Below the pieces are notes generated by a model. That model searched no databases and was not told the DNA's origin. It worked only from the letters and a program-made list of their open reading frames with translations. A stretch of DNA of 59,337 nt from Bacteroidales bacterium (GTDB lineage: Bacteria; Bacteroidota; Bacteroidia; Bacteroidales; Muribaculaceae), in NCBI GenBank assembly GCA_020860445.1, contig JAJBUH010000262.1:1-59337 (forward strand), given 5' to 3'. Positions 52,584 through 59,337 of this stretch are shown here, piece after piece. The stretch's first letter is position 1. Every line of letters starts with the position of its first letter. A program made the position numbers and the translations under genes.

Positions 52584-55500
52584 ATGAAGAAAATCTTAGC
52601 AGTGCTAATGCTCATGGCAGCAGCTGTGCCAACTATCCAAGCGCAATCATTGCGCGTGAGCGGTACGGTGACAAGCGCTACCGATGGCGAACCGCTGATC
52701 GGCGTGAGCATCGTGCCAAAGGGCACATCCAACGGAGTCTCGACCGACTTTGATGGCAACTATGTCATTATGGTCGACGAAGACGCTACCCTCGTTTTCT
52801 CCTATGTAGGATTCCAACCATCAGAAGAACTGGTCAACGGCCGCACCCATATTGATGTGGCTCTCGTTGAAAACACTCAAGCCCTCAGCGAACTCGTAGT
52901 AGTTGGTTATGGCGTACAGAAAAAGAGCGTCGTGACCGCTTCAATTGCCAAGGTCGACGCCGACGAACTCTCAACCACCGCCCCCGTGCGTGTCGACAAC
53001 GCCCTCAAGGGTCTCGCATCTGGCGTGACTGTAACCTCGGCCTCAGGCCAACCCGGCGATGCTGCCCGTGTGCGTGTGCGCGGCGTGGGCACCATCAATA
53101 ACTCAGATCCTCTCTACATCGTCGACGGCATGCCTATCGAGGGCGGTCTCGACTACCTCAACCCTAACGACATCGCATCAATCGAGGTGCTCAAGGATGC
53201 CGCATCAGGCGCTGTGTATGGTGCTCGCGCTGCTAACGGCGTTATCCTCGTCACCACCAAGATCGGCAGCCAAGGCAAGGCCAAGGTGACCTACGATTTC
53301 AGCTACGGCTGGCAGCGTCCCTGGAAAAAGCGCGACGTGCTCAATGCTACCGAATACGCTGTGATGATGAACGAAGGCCGTCTCAACTCAGGCCAATCCC
53401 CCCTCTACGACAATCCTTACCAGTATGGCGAAGGCACCAACTGGCAAAATGAGCTATTCTACAACGATGCTCCCGTGATGAGCCACCAAGTGAGCGTGAG
53501 CGGCGCCAGCGAGAAGCTCAACTATATGCTTTCGCTCGGTTTCTACACCCAGGATGGTATCATCGGCGGTAACTATGGCCGCTCCAACTATGAGCGTCTG
53601 ACCATGCGCAGCAACACCATCTACACCCTCTTTGACGAGACCAAGAATCGCAGCTGGCTCAACAAGATGCAGATTACCAGCAACATCTCTTACGCCCGCG
53701 TCAAGAGCACCGGCATCTCGACCAACTCAGCTTTTGGGTCTGAGCTCGGTTCTGCCCTCGCCCTCTCCCCCATCCTCACCGTTTATGATACAGGCCAAGC
53801 TGCTCAGGATCAGCTCGACCTCTACTCCTCCAACCCCAACTATTCTCCTATCTATGGCTCGAATGGCGAACTCTTCATGGTGCCTGGCAGCAACTACAAT
53901 GAGATGGTCAACCCCTTGGCATCGCTCTCTCTGCCTGGTTCGCAGGGTTGGAGCCACAAGTTCGTAGCCAACTTCATCGGCGAACTCCAAATCTTCGACG
54001 GTCTGAAATACCGCATCAGCTATGGCGCCGACCTCTCATTCTGGGGTAGCGACAGCCATGTGATCCCCTTCTACCTGGGCTCTAACAACCACTGGAACCA
54101 AATCACCTCGGTGTCATCTGAGAGCGACCGCAGCACCGTATGGCAGCTTGAGAATGTGCTCAGCTTTGACAAGCAGATCGGCGACCACTCATTCTCGCTG
54201 ATGCTCGGCCAGTCGGCTAAGCAGACTCGTGGTTACTACCTGGGCGGCAGCCGCCAAAGCATGATCGACGTATCCGGCGGAAAGCCCTGGATTGACTACT
54301 GCAACGGTACCCAAGAAGATGGCGCCATGAGCATCTATGGCGGCAAGAACGCTTACGCCACTCTCGCCTCACTCTTCGGCCGATTTAGCTACAACTACAA
54401 AGAGCGCTACATGCTGCAAGGCACTGTGCGTCGCGACGGCAGCTCGCGTTTCGGCGCCAACAACCACTACGCCACCTTCCCCTCATTCTCGGCTGGCTGG
54501 AACATCACCAACGAGCCTATGCTGGAGAGCCGTCCCACCTGGTGGACCTCGACCAAGCTCCGCGCAAGCTGGGGTAAGAATGGTAACGAGAATATCGGTA
54601 ACTTCCGCTACACCGTGCTCACCTCGACCGGCAACAACTATATATTTGGCAATGGCGAGAACCTCGTAGTAGGCACCAAGCCCTCAGGCCTCGCAAATCC
54701 CGACCTCAAATGGGAGGAATCAGAGCAGACCGATATCGGCCTCGACTTCGGATTTTTCAACAATAAGCTGACCTTCTCGGTCGACTACTATTACAAGAAG
54801 ACCAACGGCATGCTTATGGAGATGAACATCCCCAGCTATGTGGGCGAATCCAAGCCTCTCGGCAACGTGGGCAAGATGGAGAACAGCGGTGTTGAATTTG
54901 ACCTCGGTTGGAAATACTCGCGTGGCGACTTCGACTTCTATGTCAAAGGCAACCTCAGCTACCTCAAGAATAAGCTCATCGAATACGGTAACGAGAGCGG
55001 CTGGGCCAACCTCGATTCATTCCAGGGCGTAGGCACCATCACCCGCGCTGAAAATGGCAAGCCCTTCCCATTCTTCTACGGCTACCAGACTGCTGGCATA
55101 TACCAGACCGCCGAAGAGGCCGCTGCTGGTCCTCTCTACTCAGATGGCACAAGCCCCGTGGCGGGCAACGTAATCTTTGTTGACCAAAACGGCGACGGCA
55201 TCATCGACGACAACGACAAGGTTGACCTCGGCAAAGGCATGCCCGACTGGACATTCGGCATCAACCTCGGCGCAAGCTGGAAAAATTTTGACTTCTCTAT
55301 GATGTGGCAAGGCACTGCTGGCAACAAGATCTTTGACGCTACGCGCCGTGCCGACATCGCATCGTCAAACCTGCCCTCATGGATGCTCAACCGCTGGACT
55401 GGCGAAGGCACCAGCAACCGCGTACCCCGCTTCGTGCTCGGCGACAACTACAACTGGGTTTGCTCTGACCTCTATGTTTACGATGGCGACTATCTGCGCC

Positions 55501-55721
55501 TCAAGAACATCCAAGTTGGCTACACCTTGCCCCATGTGCTCACCAAGAAGGTATTCGTGCAGAACCTGCGTGTCTACGTAGCTGCCGAGAACCTGCTGAC
55601 ATTCACCAAATACCACGGCTTCGATCCCGAAATCTCGTCGGGTGGAACCTCGCTTGGCATCGACTACGGCGTATATCCCCAAGCCAAGACCTGGACCGTG
55701 GGCTGCAATATTTCATTCTAA
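52584..55721 (+). CDS. SusC/RagA-family TonB-dependent outer-membrane transporter
   Basis: The 1045-residue transporter has a signal peptide (to about IQAQ), an N-terminal carboxypeptidase-like beta domain (VSGTVTSATDGEPLIGVSI near 26-44), the SusC-type plug with VVVGYGVQKK near 108-117 and RVRGVGTINNSDPLYIVDG near 165-183, then the 22-strand barrel ending in an aromatic Phe. No STN domain is present. It imports glycan fragments across the outer membrane together with SusD, powered by TonB-ExbBD. Its promoter carries TGACGTA repeats. The glycan substrate cannot be read from the sequence. Confidence 0.96.
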   Translation: MKKILAVLMLMAAAVPTIQAQSLRVSGTVTSATDGEPLIGVSIVPKGTSNGVSTDFDGNYVIMVDEDATLVFSYVGFQPSEELVNGRTHIDVALVENTQALSELVVVGYGVQKKSVVTASIAKVDADELSTTAPVRVDNALKGLASGVTVTSASGQPGDAARVRVRGVGTINNSDPLYIVDGMPIEGGLDYLNPNDIASIEVLKDAASGAVYGARAANGVILVTTKIGSQGKAKVTYDFSYGWQRPWKKRDVLNATEYAVMMNEGRLNSGQSPLYDNPYQYGEGTNWQNELFYNDAPVMSHQVSVSGASEKLNYMLSLGFYTQDGIIGGNYGRSNYERLTMRSNTIYTLFDETKNRSWLNKMQITSNISYARVKSTGISTNSAFGSELGSALALSPILTVYDTGQAAQDQLDLYSSNPNYSPIYGSNGELFMVPGSNYNEMVNPLASLSLPGSQGWSHKFVANFIGELQIFDGLKYRISYGADLSFWGSDSHVIPFYLGSNNHWNQITSVSSESDRSTVWQLENVLSFDKQIGDHSFSLMLGQSAKQTRGYYLGGSRQSMIDVSGGKPWIDYCNGTQEDGAMSIYGGKNAYATLASLFGRFSYNYKERYMLQGTVRRDGSSRFGANNHYATFPSFSAGWNITNEPMLESRPTWWTSTKLRASWGKNGNENIGNFRYTVLTSTGNNYIFGNGENLVVGTKPSGLANPDLKWEESEQTDIGLDFGFFNNKLTFSVDYYYKKTNGMLMEMNIPSYVGESKPLGNVGKMENSGVEFDLGWKYSRGDFDFYVKGNLSYLKNKLIEYGNESGWANLDSFQGVGTITRAENGKPFPFFYGYQTAGIYQTAEEAAAGPLYSDGTSPVAGNVIFVDQNGDGIIDDNDKVDLGKGMPDWTFGINLGASWKNFDFSMMWQGTAGNKIFDATRRADIASSNLPSWMLNRWTGEGTSNRVPRFVLGDNYNWVCSDLYVYDGDYLRLKNIQVGYTLPHVLTKKVFVQNLRVYVAAENLLTFTKYHGFDPEISSGGTSLGIDYGVYPQAKTWTVGCNISF

Positions 55722-55740
55722 CCTAACTCTTCTCTAACCA

Positions 55741-55810
55741 ATAAGCCATAAGTAACCATAGGTGTATGGCATCAGCCCACCTTATCGCTTATAACTTATA
55801 CTTTATACTT
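55741..55810. repeat. Heptad stem-loop between susC-like and susD-like genes
   Basis: ATAAGCCATAAG (55741-55752) can pair with CTTATCGCTTAT (55781-55792) at 11 of 12 positions. The right arm continues as period-7 units (CTTATAA, CTTATAC, TTTATAC) to just before the SusD start. Confidence 0.75.
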
Positions 55811-55817
55811 GACAACA

Positions 55818-57332
55818 ATGAACACCAACATAAAATATACAGCCCTGGCCCTCGCTGGCGCAGCTCTGACCATGAGCTCTTGCTCTGAGTCATTCCTCGA
55901 GGTGGATTCGCCCACCCAGGACTTCATCGACACATATTTCACCACCGACGAGCATGTGCAAGAGGCCGTGGTGGCTGCTTACGACCCTCTGCAGTGGCCC
56001 GACTGGAACGGCTCGCAGTACAACCCCGTCAACATCATGAGCGACATCATGGCCGATGACATCTGGGTTGGCGGCGCATCCAAGACTGACAACCAGTTCT
56101 GGCACCTGATGATGAACTACGAGGCCCTGCCCAACAACTGCATGTCGGGACTCTGGACCGTGGCTTACTCAGGGGTGAAGCGTTGCAACGATGTGATCGA
56201 ATACATCGACTGGGCTGGCACCAACATCACCGAGGCCAACGCCAAATATTACGAGGCTCAGGTGCGCACCCTCAGAGTATTCTACTACAACTGGCTTTGG
56301 AAATTCTGGGGCAACATCCCCTACTATGAGGAGAATCTTACCGCTCCCTTCCTCTGCGACCAAATCTCGGCCGACGAGGTATATGCCAACATGATTGCTG
56401 ACCTGGAAGGCGCAATCGCTCTCAACGCCTTGGATATGCGCAGCTCAGCTGCCGACTATGGCCGTGTCACCAAGGCTATGCAGTACATGCTCTATGCCGA
56501 AATCGTGATGTACCAAAAAGACACCACTCGTTACTCACAGGCACTGAAATACATGCAAGAGATCATCAACAGCGGCAGCTATTCGCTGATGGCCGACTTT
56601 GGCGAAATCTTCAAGGAGACTGGCGAATGGAGCTCAGAATCAATCTGGGAGATCAACTACAAGGACGACAACGCTTATCGCAGCTGGAGCAATCCTCTCG
56701 CCGCTGGCGGCACTGTTCTGCCTCGCCTCATTGGCCCCGACAGCTGGACCGTGGGTCTCGATGGCCATGACAATGGCTGGGGATTCTGCCCCGTGCGCAC
56801 CGAGTGCTACAATATGTATGACGACGCTGATGCTCGCCGCGACGCTACTTGCTGGAACGCTGCCGCTGCTGGCTCATACAATAACCGCTACCAAGACACT
56901 GGTTTATTCCTCGAGAAATATTGCGCCCACACTGGCGACAATGCTGACCAAATTGCCGACGGCGACCTCAACTACAACAACAACCTGCGCATCTATCGCT
57001 ACAGCGAGTGCCTGCTCAACGCAGCCGAGCTGATTCTCGAGGGCGCTGGCAGTGGCGACGGTGCCGGATACCTCAACCAAGTGCGCAATCGCGCTGGTCT
57101 GGCTGATGCAGCTCTCACCATTGACAACATCATCGAGGAGCGTCACCTGGAATTCGTAGGCGAGGGCAAGCGCTATTGGGACCTCGTGCGCACCGGCAAG
57201 GCTGCCAGCGTGCTCACCCCCGACAGCTACGGCTACCGCACCAACAGCTGGAAGGAAAGCAAGAAATATCTGCCCATCCCCCAGAGCGAAATCGATGCCG
57301 CTCAAAACACCCTCACCCAGAACCCCTATTAA
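55818..57332 (+). CDS. SusD/RagB-family nutrient-binding lipoprotein
   Basis: The 504-residue lipoprotein (lipobox MSSC, Cys21) is the surface-exposed lid partner of the SusC transporter. The N-terminus is SESFLEVDSPTQ, and the conserved SusD core includes LRVFYYNWLWKFWGNIPYY and the C-terminal VRNRAGLAD, IIEERHLEFVGEGKRYWDLVR and ending LTQNPY. ATG at 55818 is chosen; the longer frame starts with TTG three codons earlier. Asp-, Trp- and Tyr-rich segments probably form the glycan site. Confidence 0.95.
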   Translation: MNTNIKYTALALAGAALTMSSCSESFLEVDSPTQDFIDTYFTTDEHVQEAVVAAYDPLQWPDWNGSQYNPVNIMSDIMADDIWVGGASKTDNQFWHLMMNYEALPNNCMSGLWTVAYSGVKRCNDVIEYIDWAGTNITEANAKYYEAQVRTLRVFYYNWLWKFWGNIPYYEENLTAPFLCDQISADEVYANMIADLEGAIALNALDMRSSAADYGRVTKAMQYMLYAEIVMYQKDTTRYSQALKYMQEIINSGSYSLMADFGEIFKETGEWSSESIWEINYKDDNAYRSWSNPLAAGGTVLPRLIGPDSWTVGLDGHDNGWGFCPVRTECYNMYDDADARRDATCWNAAAAGSYNNRYQDTGLFLEKYCAHTGDNADQIADGDLNYNNNLRIYRYSECLLNAAELILEGAGSGDGAGYLNQVRNRAGLADAALTIDNIIEERHLEFVGEGKRYWDLVRTGKAASVLTPDSYGYRTNSWKESKKYLPIPQSEIDAAQNTLTQNPY

Positions 57333-57410
57333 TAGTTAATAGTGAATAGTTAATAGTGAATAGTTTCTGCTCGCCACTTTATCACTTATCACTAATAGTT
57401 TATACTTCAA
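57333..57410. repeat. TAGTTAA/TAGTGAA heptad array downstream of susD-like gene
   Basis: Five 7-bp units start immediately after the stop codon (57333-57367). A facing T-rich stretch (57376-57408) leads into the next ATG, and the two are partly complementary. Confidence 0.8.
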
Positions 57411-57413
57411 ATC

Positions 57414-59261
57414 ATGAAATCAGCATATAAATCAATATTTCTGGGCCTGAGCGGCGCAATGATGGCTCTGACATCTTGCAGTCCCGATGATTTCCCCAGC
57501 ATCAACCCGGCCCTCCAGCCCGTAGCTGCCGACTACGAAGACAAAATCGAAATCTCAATCGATGAGACCACCAACACTGTGACTTTCAAGCTCAATGCTC
57601 CCGGCGCAATGCCCGTGTGGATCATCGATGGCAAAACCTACTCGACCACCAATGGCCTGCAGAAGATCTACGCATCGGCTGGCGATTATGAAATCGAGGT
57701 AAAAATCGCCAATGCTCATGGCCTGAGCGATGGGTCGTTCTACAAGACTTTCCATGTCGAGAATACCATCTTCGACTACGACAAATATCTCACCTTCCTC
57801 AGCGGTGGCGACGGTTCGCGCCAGTGGCGCTTTGACAATACCGCCCAGGGTCACCTCGGGTGTGGCGAGTCTGGCACCGACGGCACCAACTGGTGGACTG
57901 CCGGAGTCAACGAGAAAGCCAGCATGGGTCTATATGACCACTATATGACATTCACAACTGATTATGTCTACAACTACTACACTGGCGACACCCCCGCAAT
58001 CTTCTGCAACAAGGGCGTGACCCGCTATGAAGATTATCCCAACGGCGCCGATGAGGATTACAATGCTTATGCTGAGGATTCTCAGAGCACCTTCGGTTTC
58101 GAGGTGGTAGGCTCTGACCTCTACCTCACATTCCCTGCTGGCACTGCATTCCCCTACATGGCCGACAACACCCTCTATGACGAGCCTCGCTATCTGGTCG
58201 AGAGCATGAACGCTAAGCAGATGGTGCTCGTATCTGACGTACCCGGCGTTATCGCTTGGCACTACATCTTCACCTCTGCCGCTCTTGGCGAAGAAGAGGA
58301 GAAGCCTGAGACCCCCGATGTGACTTGGAATGAGAATGCTCCTGCTAATATCTGGCGCACTGGCAACATCGAAGATGTCAACTTCTGGTACGCTCCGGGT
58401 TGGAACCAGATCGCTGACCCTGAATACACCATTAATGATTATGATATGTGGGTATCCCTCACCGAGGCTACCACGGACCAATGGCAGGCTCAGATGGCAG
58501 TAATCACTGACCTGACTACTTCGGCCGACACTTATTACGACTTCAAGTTGGTGTTCAACTCAAACAACGACATCGCTAAGGTGACTGTCAAGCTCTGCCA
58601 AGAGGATGATGACGACAACTTTATCTTCACCGACAACATCGCTCTCACCGCTTATGAGGATTGCGTATTCAAGTCGATCAAGGCTGAAGGCAAAGACATC
58701 AGCAAGCTCAAACTCGTGCTCGACTTTGGCGGCAATCCTGCTGGCACCGAGATTCAGATGACCGGAATCGTGCTGCAAGAGCATGAAAAGGATGTTGAGT
58801 GGGATCCCACCTCATCGGCCAACCTCTGGAACACAGCTTCTACCTCGTTCACTTGGTGGTATGCACCGGGTTGGAGCCAGATAGCCGACCCCACCCTCGA
58901 GGTTGCCGACAATAGCTACTCATTCGTCCTCCCCTCTGCCACCACCGATCGCTGGCAAGCCCAATTCGCCATCGAGACTGACATCGCCACCTCGGCCGAA
59001 AACAACTACGATTTCCAGGTGACCATCAACTCTTCTGGCTCGTTCACAGCAATGGTTAAGCTTACCATGGTTGGCAACGATGACCTTTACTACGAGGCTG
59101 CTACCACCGATGTGGCACTTGAGGCTTACGAAGACGTAGTGGTGAGCTGTCCTAACATGCCAGGCCTCGACATCTCAGCCATCAAGCTGGTGTTCGACTT
59201 CGGCGGCAATCCCGACAACTGCGAGATCACCATCAGCGACATCATCCTCCAAATCCACTAA
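57414..59261 (+). CDS. Surface glycan-binding lipoprotein with two tandem carbohydrate-binding-like domains
   Basis: The 615-residue product has a lipobox (LTSC, Cys22), a PKD/Ig-like domain (about 35-120), a middle beta domain (about 125-295) and two clearly homologous C-terminal repeats (about 305-460 and 465-614). Each repeat reads Trp-Asn/Asp ... ANxW ... WYAPGWxQIADP ... TTDxWQAQ ... FDFGGNP and resembles CBM4/9-type folds. The position after SusC/SusD fits a SusE-like or SGBP role in holding glycan at the cell surface. The paired domains suggest a polymeric beta-glucan-type ligand, but that is only a guess. No enzyme gene follows before the window ends. Confidence 0.87.
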   Translation: MKSAYKSIFLGLSGAMMALTSCSPDDFPSINPALQPVAADYEDKIEISIDETTNTVTFKLNAPGAMPVWIIDGKTYSTTNGLQKIYASAGDYEIEVKIANAHGLSDGSFYKTFHVENTIFDYDKYLTFLSGGDGSRQWRFDNTAQGHLGCGESGTDGTNWWTAGVNEKASMGLYDHYMTFTTDYVYNYYTGDTPAIFCNKGVTRYEDYPNGADEDYNAYAEDSQSTFGFEVVGSDLYLTFPAGTAFPYMADNTLYDEPRYLVESMNAKQMVLVSDVPGVIAWHYIFTSAALGEEEEKPETPDVTWNENAPANIWRTGNIEDVNFWYAPGWNQIADPEYTINDYDMWVSLTEATTDQWQAQMAVITDLTTSADTYYDFKLVFNSNNDIAKVTVKLCQEDDDDNFIFTDNIALTAYEDCVFKSIKAEGKDISKLKLVLDFGGNPAGTEIQMTGIVLQEHEKDVEWDPTSSANLWNTASTSFTWWYAPGWSQIADPTLEVADNSYSFVLPSATTDRWQAQFAIETDIATSAENNYDFQVTINSSGSFTAMVKLTMVGNDDLYYEAATTDVALEAYEDVVVSCPNMPGLDISAIKLVFDFGGNPDNCEITISDIILQIH

Positions 59262-59262
59262 A

Positions 59263-59337
59263 AACGTAAGTACGTAAGATTTACGTAAGCACAAATCAAA
59301 AGGCTATCTTTTTTCCTTAATTATAACTTAATTAAAT
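59263..59337. repeat. ACGTAAG-type repeat after the last gene
   Basis: Three ACGTAAG copies lie in 59263-59292 after the lipoprotein stop. The same core is in the hairpins at 15237-15291 and 29468-29495. No gene begins in the last 75 bp. Confidence 0.7.

Noticed and set aside
1-59337. tRNA, rRNA or known riboswitch
   Set aside because: No cloverleaf with CCA-type ends, rRNA segment or recognisable riboswitch core was seen by eye; a covariance-model scan would be decisive.

Overview
The window looks like a chromosomal segment of a gut-type Bacteroidales bacterium, probably Muribaculaceae or a close relative (the family is a guess from gene content). Supporting signs are a SusC/SusD/surface-lipoprotein set, many signal-peptidase-II lipoproteins, Bacteroidetes -7 boxes (TAnnTTTG, often with a TTG/TTTG about 19-23 bp upstream), almost no Shine-Dalgarno sites, a DUF4293 gene and YDLQGR-type C-terminal tails on secreted proteins. 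No rRNA, tRNA or CRISPR was recognised.

Layout. 1-4938: end of a urease locus (ureF, ureG, ureD), a urea channel and an MFS carrier, followed by a convergent hemerythrin-like/LuxR regulator. 6048-8657: a beta-helix lipoprotein and an S66 LD-carboxypeptidase lipoprotein. 8736-12360: a tightly coupled four-gene operon of an SRD5A-type steroid 5-alpha-reductase, an Old-Yellow-Enzyme ene-reductase and two short-chain dehydrogenases, which I read as a steroid/bile-acid A-ring reduction module; a convergent AraC regulator follows. 13533-18247: secreted proteins (one an Omp28-like gene frameshifted in an A7 run), a nitroreductase lipoprotein and palindromic repeats. 18248-23588: another SDR, an IS30 transposase remnant, an AAA/PD-(D/E)XK protein, a TIR-Sel1 protein and an ABC-type AAA ATPase, together resembling a small defence or accessory island. 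23736-30641: GH51 arabinofuranosidase, YeiH-type transporter, HflX, a frameshifted GNAT and LysA. 30797-36376: an envelope operon (LegB-like dehydratase, ATP-grasp, NeuB-family synthase, LTA-synthase-like transferase, PAP2). 36547-40199: a second AAA/PD-(D/E)XK paralogue, an AHL-lactonase-like hydrolase and a Fic gene frameshifted in a G7 run. 40325-49184: housekeeping genes (trpS, gluQ, a hydroxyacid dehydrogenase, a biotin-dependent carboxyltransferase, DUF4293, TPR protein, MBL protein). 49331-59261: start of a polysaccharide utilisation locus (membrane Y_Y_Y/LuxR regulator, SusC, SusD, surface glycan-binding lipoprotein); its enzymes would lie beyond the right edge.

Two cross-cutting signals stand out. 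First, many gene starts are preceded by tandem 7-bp repeats of differing sequence but the same period, and at several intercistronic gaps they come as complementary pairs able to form long stem-loops. Second, three genes are each broken by a single-base indel in a homopolymer (A7, C5, G7), which is either phase variation or assembly error.
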